11,019 nt of DNA from the NCBI GenBank assembly GCA_003543245.1, contig DPJB01000030.1:1-11019 (forward strand), given 5' to 3'. The stretch is from Moraxellaceae bacterium. GTDB lineage: Bacteria; Pseudomonadota; Gammaproteobacteria; Pseudomonadales; Moraxellaceae. Both the position numbers and the translations under genes were made by a program. Positions 1 through 6,207 of the stretch are shown here, one piece after another. The notes beneath the pieces are model-generated. The model made no database searches. It saw only the letters and a list, made by a program, of their open reading frames with translations, and was not told the origin of the DNA. The first letter of the stretch is position 1; each line of letters opens with the position of its first letter.

Positions 1-77
1 AGAAGCGCATGAAGCAGGTGGGCAGCGTGGAGATTCCACAGGAAGCCTTCCTTGCTGTTCTCAAGGTCGATAAATAA
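1..77 (+). CDS. lepA: Elongation factor 4 (LepA), C-terminal end only
   Basis: Only the last 24 complete codons before the TAA at 75-77 are present; the rest lies left of the window. The visible tail reads KRMKQVGSVEIPQEAFLAVL followed by KVDK, which is the characteristic C terminus of LepA/EF4. This is a ribosome-associated translational GTPase that acts on stalled or back-translocating ribosomes in the cytoplasm. The KRMKQVG...IP.EAF.AVL pattern belongs to the LepA-specific C-terminal domain. The gene sits 39 bases upstream of lepB in the same direction, the classical lepA-lepB pairing, so the two are probably co-transcribed. The GTPase domains cannot be assessed here. Confidence 0.9.
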   Translation, partial: KRMKQVGSVEIPQEAFLAVLKVDK

Positions 78-116
78 AAAATCGCTCTGGCCGAACAAGA
101 ATTTTACGAGGGTTAT

Positions 117-872
117 ATGGATCTGGATTTTGCACTCATTCTGACGGTGGCTGTTCTGGTGGCAGGTCTTGTATGGGCTCTGGATATTCTGGTGCTGAAG
201 CGGCATCGGGCAGCAACTGCAAAGGAGCCGGTGGCGGTCGAGTATGCCAAGTCGTTCTTCCCCGTGCTTTTTGTGGTGTGGGCATTGCGTTCCTTTCTGG
301 TTGAGCCCTTCACCATCCCGTCCGGCTCGATGTTACCCACGCTGCAGATTGGCGACTATATTCTGGTCAACAAGTTCAGTTATGGGTTGCGCCTGCCAGT
401 GATCGGTACCGAGATTGTGCCGATAGCCAAACCGGAGCGTGGTGACATCATGGTGTTCAAGTATCCCGAACAGCCACGGATCAATTTCATCAAGCGGGTG
501 GTCGGGGTGCCTGGCGACCGTGTCGTGGTCAAGGCTGGGCGCGTCTGGGTGAACGGGAAGGAGCTGTCCCGGGAAGAGGTTGCGCTCCCCGATGCCGAGT
601 CCTGGGAAATCTATTTCCGGGAAATGGACGGAGCGGTTTCGCACATGATCCGTCATGAGGCCGGTCGTGAGTCCATGAGCCCCGAGCGCGAGTGGGACGT
701 CCCGGCGGGGAGCTATTTCATGCTGGGTGACAACCGGGATAATAGCCGCGACAGCCGGTTTTGGGGCTTTGTGCCGGATCGTTATATCGTCGGCAAGGCT
801 TTTTTCATCTGGATGCACAAGAAGCCGGGCTGGAATTTGCCGGAGTTTGGTCGCAATGGTAAGGTCATCTGA
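117..872 (+). CDS. lepB: Signal peptidase I
   Basis: This is the inner-membrane serine protease (family S26) that removes signal peptides from exported preproteins on the periplasmic face. It has 251 residues, shorter than E. coli LepB (324) but normal for many other gammaproteobacteria. Hydrophobic segments at about residues 5-27 and 47-61 give the usual two N-terminal membrane anchors. The catalytic Ser71 lies in PSGSMLPTL and the catalytic general base Lys126 in FIKRVVGVPGD. The conserved box GDNRDNSRDSR spans 204-214. All signature boxes are intact. The ATG at 117 is preceded by a GAGG ribosome site, and the first membrane segment starts soon after. The gene lies between lepA and the DUF4845 gene in the operon. 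I am confident of the identity. Confidence 0.97.
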   Translation: MDLDFALILTVAVLVAGLVWALDILVLKRHRAATAKEPVAVEYAKSFFPVLFVVWALRSFLVEPFTIPSGSMLPTLQIGDYILVNKFSYGLRLPVIGTEIVPIAKPERGDIMVFKYPEQPRINFIKRVVGVPGDRVVVKAGRVWVNGKELSREEVALPDAESWEIYFREMDGAVSHMIRHEAGRESMSPEREWDVPAGSYFMLGDNRDNSRDSRFWGFVPDRYIVGKAFFIWMHKKPGWNLPEFGRNGKVI

Positions 873-911
873 GTCATTGATAATAATAACTCATACTTGA
901 GGAGCTGCTTC

Positions 912-1286
912 ATGCAAACTCGTCGCAGGCAGTCTGGCATGTCCTATGTGGGCGTGATGTTCATCATCATGATTATCGGTGGCGCCATCAAGCTGATAGC
1001 AGCTATTGGTCCTGCTTATTACGATTATTACACGATTGATAAAATCATTAGTGCGCTGTACCGGGAAGGCCGTACAGCGAGTATTGATGATTTCAAGCGT
1101 GGCCTTTCCGACCGTTTCCAGATAAACAACATCCGTGACAAATCAGTCGATGATTTCAATTACAGCATGGATGGGGGCTCGCTTGTTGTGGAGCTTGATT
1201 ATGAATCCCGCAGCAAACTGGTCGGTAACCTTGACCTGATTGCGCACTTCCAGAAGACGTATGGTAGTGACGACGCAGAAGAATGA
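912..1286 (+). CDS. DUF4845 small membrane protein
   Basis: This 124-residue protein has a positively charged N terminus (MQTRRRQSG) and one strong membrane segment at about residues 11-33. A mostly polar domain of about 85 residues follows and probably faces the periplasm. I place it in the DUF4845 family on sequence character and on its position between lepB and rnc, where such proteins occur in Pseudomonas-like bacteria. Its function is unknown. The ATG at 912 is preferred over the TTG at 897 because a GAGGA ribosome site at 899-903 lies at the right distance from 912 and would fall inside the longer reading frame. The 3' end overlaps the predicted start of rnc by 26 bases, which suggests translational coupling. 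The N terminus resembles a type IV prepilin in layout but lacks the usual Glu at +5. Confidence 0.85.
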   Translation: MQTRRRQSGMSYVGVMFIIMIIGGAIKLIAAIGPAYYDYYTIDKIISALYREGRTASIDDFKRGLSDRFQINNIRDKSVDDFNYSMDGGSLVVELDYESRSKLVGNLDLIAHFQKTYGSDDAEE

Positions 1287-1968
1287 AGAAAACAGGCGTC
1301 TGCTCAGGACGCTTGGTTATGTGTTCAATGATTCTGCGTGGCTGGAGCTGGCGCTGACGCATCGTAGTGTCAGTGGCTCTCGCAATAATGAGCGTCTCGA
1401 GTTTCTGGGGGATGCCATTCTCAATTTTGTTGTTGCGGATATTCTTTTTCAGCGCTTTCCTCAGGAAAAGGAAGGGCGCCTTTCCCGCTTGCGTGCCTCA
1501 CTGGTCAAGCAGGATACACTTGCCTCGGTCGCCCGGGATCTCAAGCTGGGTGATTATCTTCGTCTCGGGCCGGGCGAGCTCAAGAGTGGCGGCTACCGGC
1601 GCGACTCCATTCTCGCTGACACGGTCGAGGCCTTGCTGGGTGCGATTTATCAGGATTGTGGCGACATGACGGTGTGTGCCGGTCGCATAGAGGCATGGTT
1701 TGGCAGCCGGCTGGATGATGCGGGTCAGGAGGCCATCATCAAGGATTCAAAAAGCCGCCTGCAGGAATATCTGCAGTCCAGGCGCTTGCCACTCCCGGCC
1801 TATACGGTAACGGCTGTCGAGGGAGAGGCACATAACCAGAGTTTTCAGGTCTGTTGCGAAGTGCATGGTCTGGAATCTCCCACCGAGGGCAGCGGGCTCA
1901 CCCGGCGTCATGCCGAGCAGGATGCCGCCGCTCAGGCACTTCAATTACTGGGTATCAATGATGAGTAA
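1261..1968 (+). CDS. rnc: Ribonuclease III
   Basis: This is the double-strand-specific endoribonuclease that processes rRNA precursors and structured mRNAs in the cytoplasm. It has 235 residues from the ATG at 1261 (E. coli: 226). The signature NERLEFLGDAIL is at 43-54. The metal-binding acidic residues are Glu47, Asp51, Asp120 and Glu123, matching E. coli Glu41, Asp45, Asp114 and Glu117. The C-terminal double-stranded-RNA-binding domain runs from about 162 to 231, with the typical GEAHNQSF and TRRHAEQDAAAQAL stretches. A TTG at 1240 and a GTG at 1267 are alternative starts. I chose 1261 because it begins about 17 residues before the conserved LGY.F motif, as in relatives. No strong ribosome site is visible, so the start probably relies on coupling to the overlapping DUF4845 gene. 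The stop overlaps the era start. Confidence 0.96.
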   Translation: MVVTTQKNEENRRLLRTLGYVFNDSAWLELALTHRSVSGSRNNERLEFLGDAILNFVVADILFQRFPQEKEGRLSRLRASLVKQDTLASVARDLKLGDYLRLGPGELKSGGYRRDSILADTVEALLGAIYQDCGDMTVCAGRIEAWFGSRLDDAGQEAIIKDSKSRLQEYLQSRRLPLPAYTVTAVEGEAHNQSFQVCCEVHGLESPTEGSGLTRRHAEQDAAAQALQLLGINDE

Positions 1969-2905
1969 TGACGATAACGTCATCAACAGTTTCTTTGGAA
2001 AATCGGCCGAGACAGCGGCCGATTTTCGTTGTGGCTATGTGGCGATTGTCGGGCGCCCCAATGTCGGCAAGTCGACCCTGCTGAATCATATTCTCGGGCA
2101 GAAGCTCAGCATTACCTCGCGCAAGCCGCAGACGACGCGGCATCGTATTCTGGGCATCGTGACGAAGGAAAAATCCCAAACGGTTTATGTTGATACGCCT
2201 GGCATCCATGGCGAGGAGCGCAAGGCCATCAACCGCTATATGAACCGTGCGGCGACATCGGCATTGCGCGATGTTGATCTGGTACTGTTTGTGGTTGACG
2301 GGCTCAAGTGGACGCCTGATGACGAACTCGTCATGGAAAAGATCAAGGCGGTATCGGTGCCGGTGATGCTGCTTATCAACAAGGTTGACACTATTGAGGA
2401 CAAAGAGGTGTTGCTGCCCCGCATTAACGAGCTGGTGGCGCAGTATGGCTTTGTCGAGGTTGTGCCGCTGTCTGCCCTGAAGGGGCATAACGTGGATCGC
2501 CTGCAGGAACTGGTGGAGGCTCGTCTGCCATTTTCACCGCCGTTCTTCAGGGAGGACCAGATCACTGATCGTTCTCCGCGGTTTCTGGCGGCCGAGACCA
2601 TTCGCGAAAAGGTCATGCGCCAGCTTGGGGATGAAGTCCCTTATGAAATCACGGTGGAAATCGAGGAGTTCAAGCAGGAAGGCAAGCTCAAGCGGATCAG
2701 TGCACTGATACTGGTCGAGCGTGACGGGCAGAAGGCGATTGTGATTGGTGATGGCGGCCAGCGTCTCAAGCGCATCGGTACCGATGCGCGTTTGGACATG
2801 GAGAAGCTGTTTGGCGGCAAGGTCATGCTGACGCTCTGGGTCAAGGTGAAGGGCGGCTGGTCGGATGACGAACGTGCCCTGAAAAGTCTCGGTTACGACG
2901 ATTGA
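1961..2905 (+). CDS. era: GTPase Era
   Basis: This essential GTPase binds 16S rRNA and assists 30S subunit maturation. It has 314 residues from the ATG at 1961 (ATG at 1958 is equally possible). G1 is GRPNVGKST at 31-39, G3 DTPG at 78-81, G4 NKVD at 140-143 and G5 SAL at 171-173. The C-terminal KH domain carries its GxxG loop as GDGG at 263-266, and the end (WVKVKGGWSDDERALKSLGY) is typical. The start overlaps rnc by eight bases with no clear ribosome site, which suggests translational coupling. Compared with E. coli Era, about 15 extra residues precede the conserved CGYVAIVG. No other in-frame start exists between 1961 and that motif, so the extension looks real. It contains the perfect hairpin at 1999-2026. 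Confidence 0.97.
   Translation: MSNDDNVINSFFGKSAETAADFRCGYVAIVGRPNVGKSTLLNHILGQKLSITSRKPQTTRHRILGIVTKEKSQTVYVDTPGIHGEERKAINRYMNRAATSALRDVDLVLFVVDGLKWTPDDELVMEKIKAVSVPVMLLINKVDTIEDKEVLLPRINELVAQYGFVEVVPLSALKGHNVDRLQELVEARLPFSPPFFREDQITDRSPRFLAAETIREKVMRQLGDEVPYEITVEIEEFKQEGKLKRISALILVERDGQKAIVIGDGGQRLKRIGTDARLDMEKLFGGKVMLTLWVKVKGGWSDDERALKSLGYDD
1999..2026 (+). other. Perfect terminator-like hairpin inside the 5' end of era
   Basis: An 11-base arm (AAAATCGGCCG, 1999-2009) is followed by a six-base loop (AGACAG) and the exact complementary arm (2016-2026), which ends in TTTT. The GC core flanked by A and T runs looks like a short intrinsic terminator, but the T run is only four bases and is followed by CG. 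It lies in era codons 13-22, within the poorly conserved N-terminal extension and 31 bases after the rnc stop. The inverted repeat is seen directly. A role as attenuator, RNA processing site or translational control element is inference. Chance is possible but less likely for a perfect 11-base stem in a coding region. Confidence 0.6.
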
Positions 2906-2918
2906 GGGGCGGGCCGGC

Positions 2919-3602
2919 ATGACAGCATTGCTGCATGCGTATTTCCTGCACACGCGTCCTTATCGCGAGAGCAGTGTGTTGGTGGATCTGCTAACGGCCG
3001 AGGCTGGCCGTGTTGGTGGTATCTGGCGCGGGGGGCGACGGGCAAAACGCAGCATTCCCCAGCTGTTCCAGCCCTTGCTGGTTGATCTGCAGGGCAGCGG
3101 GGAGCTGAAAACGCTGCGTCAGGTCGAGCCGGCCGGCCCGGCACTCATGCTGGCCGGCCCGGCGCTTTTCAGTGGTTTTTATCTTAACGAGCTGCTGAGC
3201 CGCCTGTTGCCGCGCGATGAAGTTCAGTACGGGCTGTTTGCCGGTTATGCCCAGATTCTGGGGGAGCTGGCTGAAGGGGCCTCCGTGGAGTCACGCCTGC
3301 GCTACTTTGAAAGGCAACTGCTTGATGTTCTCGGCTATGGCATTGATTTCACGCATGATGCCGGAACTGACGGCATGATCGTTGAAGGATCGCATTATGA
3401 TTTTCATCCGGAGCGAGGCTTTGTGCGAGCCTCTCCGGGAGCTTCTGCCTTTCCCGGGGCGGTGCTGTTAGGGCTGGCCACTAGTGAGGCCCTGTCTTCC
3501 GAGGGCTTGCAGGTACTCAAGCAGGTTCACCGGCGGGCACTGGCCCGCCTGCTCGGAAACAAGCCACTGAAGAGCCGGGAACTTTTTCTGGCCTTGCGCT
3601 GA
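2919..3602 (+). CDS. recO: DNA repair protein RecO
   Basis: RecO is the recombination mediator that works with RecR (and RecF) to displace SSB and load RecA on single-stranded DNA, and it can anneal complementary strands. This version has 227 residues. The N-terminal OB-fold region begins with AYFLHTRPYRESSVLVDLLT and the basic stretch WRGGRRAKRS at about 36-45. The helical domain shows FYLNELLSRLLPRDE (87-101) and FERQLLDVLGYGIDF (130-144), both typical of the family. The zinc-finger cysteines found in some bacterial RecO proteins are absent, as in E. coli. The ATG at 2919 has a GAGGGG ribosome site at 2904-2909 that overlaps the era stop. The order rnc-era-recO-pdxJ supports the call. Confidence 0.95.
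   Translation: MTALLHAYFLHTRPYRESSVLVDLLTAEAGRVGGIWRGGRRAKRSIPQLFQPLLVDLQGSGELKTLRQVEPAGPALMLAGPALFSGFYLNELLSRLLPRDEVQYGLFAGYAQILGELAEGASVESRLRYFERQLLDVLGYGIDFTHDAGTDGMIVEGSHYDFHPERGFVRASPGASAFPGAVLLGLATSEALSSEGLQVLKQVHRRALARLLGNKPLKSRELFLALR
3131..3163 (+). repeat. Short direct repeat within recO
   Basis: The 12-base unit GGCCGGCCCGGC occurs at 3131-3142 and again at 3152-3163, 21 bases apart and in the same reading frame. It encodes the repeated peptide AGPAL at RecO residues 72-76 and 79-83. Each copy contains the palindrome GGCCGGCC. It probably reflects a small local duplication or high-GC codon use. No function is suggested. Confidence 0.6.
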
Positions 3603-3620
3603 CTTTTTTAGGAGAGCTTC

Positions 3621-4385
3621 ATGTCCCGTCCGATTTTGCTGGGCGTCAATATTGACCATGTGGCGACCTTGCGGCAGGCCCGTGGTACACGCTACCCCGA
3701 CCCGATACAGGCTGCACTGGTGGCTGAGGAGGCGGGAGCAGATGGCATTACGCTGCATCTGCGTGAAGACCGTCGACATATCCAGGACCGGGATCTGCGG
3801 CTGATGGCCCAGGTGCTGCAGACGCGCATGAATTTCGAGTGTGCGGTGACCGAGGAGATGTTGCGATTTGCCGAGGAAATCCGGCCGGCGCATGTCTGTC
3901 TGGTGCCGGAAAAGCGCGAGGAGCTCACCACGGAAGGTGGGCTTGATGTCGTGGGACAGTTTGAAAAGGTGCAGTCTGCCTGCCAGCGTCTGGGCCGTCT
4001 CGGGATTGATGTCTCGCTGTTCATCGATGCGGATGCAGCCCAGATTGATGCCGCCGTTCGTGCGGGTGCTCCAACGATCGAGATTCATACAGGTGCTTAT
4101 GCCGAGGCAGAAAGTTCGGAGCAGGAGGCGCAGGAGCTTGCCCGTATTCGCGATGCGGTGGCTTATGCCAGTGGCCGCCTGGTGGTCAATGCAGGGCATG
4201 GCTTGCACTATCACAACACCCGGCCGATTGCGGCGCTGACAGGCATTAACGAGCTCAATATTGGCCACGCCATTGTGGCGCGCGCCATTTTCAGCGGACT
4301 GGCCGGGGCTGTGCGTGATATGAAGGCGCTTATGCAGCAGGCACGTCAGGAAGCTGTATTACAGGCATTGCAAATGCCGGCGTAA
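3621..4385 (+). CDS. pdxJ: Pyridoxine 5'-phosphate synthase
   Basis: PdxJ condenses 1-deoxy-D-xylulose 5-phosphate with 3-amino-2-oxopropyl phosphate to give pyridoxine 5'-phosphate, the ring-closing step of the DXP-dependent vitamin B6 pathway, in the cytoplasm. It has 254 residues forming a TIM barrel. The N-terminal signature VNIDHVATLRQARGT runs from residue 9. Catalytic residues align with E. coli PdxJ: His46 in TLHLREDRRHI, Glu73 in MNFECAVT and His193 in NAGHGLHYHN. The ATG at 3621 has a clear AGGAGAG ribosome site at 3611-3617, 18 bases after recO. It is the last gene of the operon. The acpS gene that follows pdxJ in E. coli is absent here, and a terminator comes directly after. Confidence 0.97.
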   Translation: MSRPILLGVNIDHVATLRQARGTRYPDPIQAALVAEEAGADGITLHLREDRRHIQDRDLRLMAQVLQTRMNFECAVTEEMLRFAEEIRPAHVCLVPEKREELTTEGGLDVVGQFEKVQSACQRLGRLGIDVSLFIDADAAQIDAAVRAGAPTIEIHTGAYAEAESSEQEAQELARIRDAVAYASGRLVVNAGHGLHYHNTRPIAALTGINELNIGHAIVARAIFSGLAGAVRDMKALMQQARQEAVLQALQMPA

Positions 4386-4399
4386 TTTTGCAGTCAGCT

Positions 4400-4427
4400 A
4401 AAAAAGCCGGCATCAGCCGGCTTTTTT
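4400..4427. terminator. Bidirectional intrinsic terminator between pdxJ and the SDR gene
   Basis: The sequence has A6, then GCCGGC (4406-4411), the loop ATCA, GCCGGC (4416-4421) and T6 (4422-4427). The perfect GC stem with A and T runs on both sides gives a U-tract in either direction. It starts 14 bases after the pdxJ stop on the plus strand and ends 11 bases before the stop of the minus-strand SDR gene, so it can end both converging transcripts. Confidence 0.92.
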
Positions 4428-4438
4428 GTGCGAAGAGC

Positions 4439-5284
4439 TCAATTGCCCGGGCGGAACCGGCGAAGCATCGGACTACGGCTGACGAAGTCCAGTGCGCCCG
4501 GGGTAAAGCGCTTGGCACCATAAAGTACCCATGCCTCCGGACTGACGGGCACGACAGCACGATTATGTTCAATCGCTCCCAGAATGGCATCTGCCACCAG
4601 ATCAGGCCCGTAATTGCGTTTGCGATAGAACTCCACAATCTTTTCCTGGGCTTGTCCGGTTGATCCACGCATGCGGCTGCTGGCCACAATGCCGGTATTG
4701 ATCACGCCAGGACAAATTGCACTGACGCCGACACCCTTGTCGGCCATTTCGGCCCGTAATGCCTCGGAGAGGCCCATGACGGCATGTTTGCTCGCCGAGT
4801 AGGCGGTCATGTCCGGTGCTGCGTAGTAGCCCGCTGCTGACGCCAGATTAATGATGTGTCCGCGGCCGTTGGCCACCATGGCGGGTGCAAACAGCTTGCA
4901 GCCATGCACTACCCCCATCACGTTGATGCCCAGCACCCACTGCCAGTCATCAACGGTGGTGCTGAGGAAGTCGCCAGCCATGCCTACGCCGGCATTGTTC
5001 ACCAGAATGTCGAGGACACCATGCTTCTTGAGGACCTTGGAGGCCATTGCCTGCATGTCATCCCAGTCGGCGACATCCACGATATGCGTGTCGACGTCAC
5101 TGGCTCCGAGACGGCGAGCTTCGCTGGCCGTTTGCTCCAGCCCCTCAGGATTAAGGTCGCTGATGATCAGCGTGGCGCCCAGTTCTGCCAGTTGCAGTGT
5201 CGTGGCTTTGCCAATGCCGCTGGCTGCCCCCGTTACAAGGACTTTCTTGCCGCCGAAGAATGCCTGTCGCTTATGTTTGCTCAT
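4439..5284 (-). CDS. Short-chain dehydrogenase/reductase (SDR), classical type
   Basis: This is a cytoplasmic NAD(P)-dependent oxidoreductase of 281 residues with a Rossmann fold. The cofactor loop TGAASGIG is at 18-25 and NNAG at 96-99. The catalytic tetrad is Asn121, Ser149, Tyr162 and Lys166, the last two within YSASK. Asp43 at the end of the second strand (ISDLNPEG) suggests a preference for NAD, which is inference. The substrate cannot be told from sequence. The start at 5284 is preferred over upstream in-frame ATGs because a GAGG ribosome site lies eight bases ahead and conserved SDR sequence begins soon after. It lies 28 bases downstream of the SIMPL gene on the same strand, so the two are probably co-transcribed. 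It ends at the shared terminator. Confidence 0.92.
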   Translation of the reverse strand: MSKHKRQAFFGGKKVLVTGAASGIGKATTLQLAELGATLIISDLNPEGLEQTASEARRLGASDVDTHIVDVADWDDMQAMASKVLKKHGVLDILVNNAGVGMAGDFLSTTVDDWQWVLGINVMGVVHGCKLFAPAMVANGRGHIINLASAAGYYAAPDMTAYSASKHAVMGLSEALRAEMADKGVGVSAICPGVINTGIVASSRMRGSTGQAQEKIVEFYRKRNYGPDLVADAILGAIEHNRAVVPVSPEAWVLYGAKRFTPGALDFVSRSPMLRRFRPGN

Positions 5285-5312
5285 GTGAGGTGCCTCAATC
5301 AGACAGGGAGCG

Positions 5313-6023
5313 TCACGGTTGCAGTTCGATACTGCCCGATACATTGATGGTGAGGCGTGTTTCTCCTCCGGCAAATGTGGGGGAAGGAGCCGATTCGGCA
5401 TCCATCACCTTGGAGGCACGCATCATGACAGGCTGCGGCATGTTACCTCCTGCTGTACCTATTCCCATCTGGACAAGCTTGAAGTTCTTGGCGTTCCAGG
5501 CCTTGCGAATCGTGTCGGCACGGGTACGGAAGTTGTCGATGGCTTCAGTTGTCAGGGTGTCTTCAAGCTTCTGGCGGGTGTCAGGGGCCACTGAAAAGCT
5601 GATGCCATTCAGCTGTAGTTTTTCCTGAAGCAGGCCGATCAGCTCGCCAGCCGCCTTGAAGTCCCTGGACTCAAGACGGATTTCGGAGCGTCCGCGCCAG
5701 CTCTCCAGTTTGCTGCTTGATGTGATGGTGCTGCCATAGATAGGCCATGACTGTTGATTGCCACTGCTGGCTTTGACTGTCGGGTAGGCATCAGATTTTT
5801 TCAGGGCATCGTTGATGGCGAGCGTCAGTTGTTGCGCCAGGCGCCCCGGATTCTTGTCGCTCAACTCAATACTCAGTGTGGCATTAAGCTGGTCATTGGC
5901 AATTTCACGGGCCACTTCGGTTGAGAAATCAACACGTTGATAGGTCGGTGTTTCAGCCATGGCGGTGAGTGCTGTGCTGGCAAGCAGAAGGACGGTGGCC
6001 AGGCGCAATGAGAAGGCAGACAT
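5313..6023 (-). CDS. Periplasmic SIMPL-domain (DUF541) protein
   Basis: This 236-residue exported protein has a signal peptide at about residues 1-23, cleaved after TAMA and before ETPTYQ. The mature part has the features of the SIMPL/DUF541 family: an early strand-rich stretch, a middle part with SRDFKAAGELIGLLQEKL (119-136) and GISFSV (140-145), then the helix DTLTTEAIDNFRTRADTIRKA (155-175) and a closing strand pattern ETRLTINVSGSIEL. Family members include BP26-like and oxidative-stress-related periplasmic proteins, but no common reaction is known. The ATG at 6021-6023 is preceded by a GGAGA ribosome site. The 184 bases back to the O-antigen-ligase-like gene hold no strong promoter or terminator that I can see, so it may be read from upstream or from a weak promoter. 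Confidence 0.82.
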   Translation of the reverse strand: MSAFSLRLATVLLLASTALTAMAETPTYQRVDFSTEVAREIANDQLNATLSIELSDKNPGRLAQQLTLAINDALKKSDAYPTVKASSGNQQSWPIYGSTITSSSKLESWRGRSEIRLESRDFKAAGELIGLLQEKLQLNGISFSVAPDTRQKLEDTLTTEAIDNFRTRADTIRKAWNAKNFKLVQMGIGTAGGNMPQPVMMRASKVMDAESAPSPTFAGGETRLTINVSGSIELQP

Positions 6024-6207
6024 GATTTTCTCCAGTGGACGATCAGGCAGCGAACTGCAGTGGGGGTGTTCCGTAAGCTTCCATCTGGATCCGGGAGCTG
6101 GAACGACGGTCTCTTCAAACAGTGTCTGATGCAAGTGTATTTTTGCACAGGACAGATACATCCCCGGAGTGGATATTCCGGTATTGCCGTGATGCCGTCT
6201 GCAGTTG

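Noticed and set aside
897..911. TTG start at 897 for the DUF4845 gene
   Set aside because: The GAGGA ribosome site would fall inside the coding sequence. The ATG at 912 is correctly spaced from it.
1865..1957. Longer N terminus for era reaching back into rnc
   Set aside because: The added residues are only the shifted-frame reading of the rnc dsRNA-binding domain. The tandem ATGs at 1958/1961 at the rnc stop are the plausible starts.
3131..3163. The recO direct repeat as a recombination or regulatory site
   Set aside because: Only two in-frame 12-base copies within coding sequence; better explained by a small duplication or GC-rich codons.
3468..4268. A 266-codon open frame on the minus strand across recO/pdxJ
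   Set aside because: It is antisense to pdxJ, which has all catalytic residues. The translation resembles no known family and is a codon-bias shadow.
5285..5401. Extra 39 residues at the N terminus of the SDR protein
   Set aside because: They overlap the end of the SIMPL gene in another frame and have no SDR homology. A ribosome site lies in front of the ATG at 5284.
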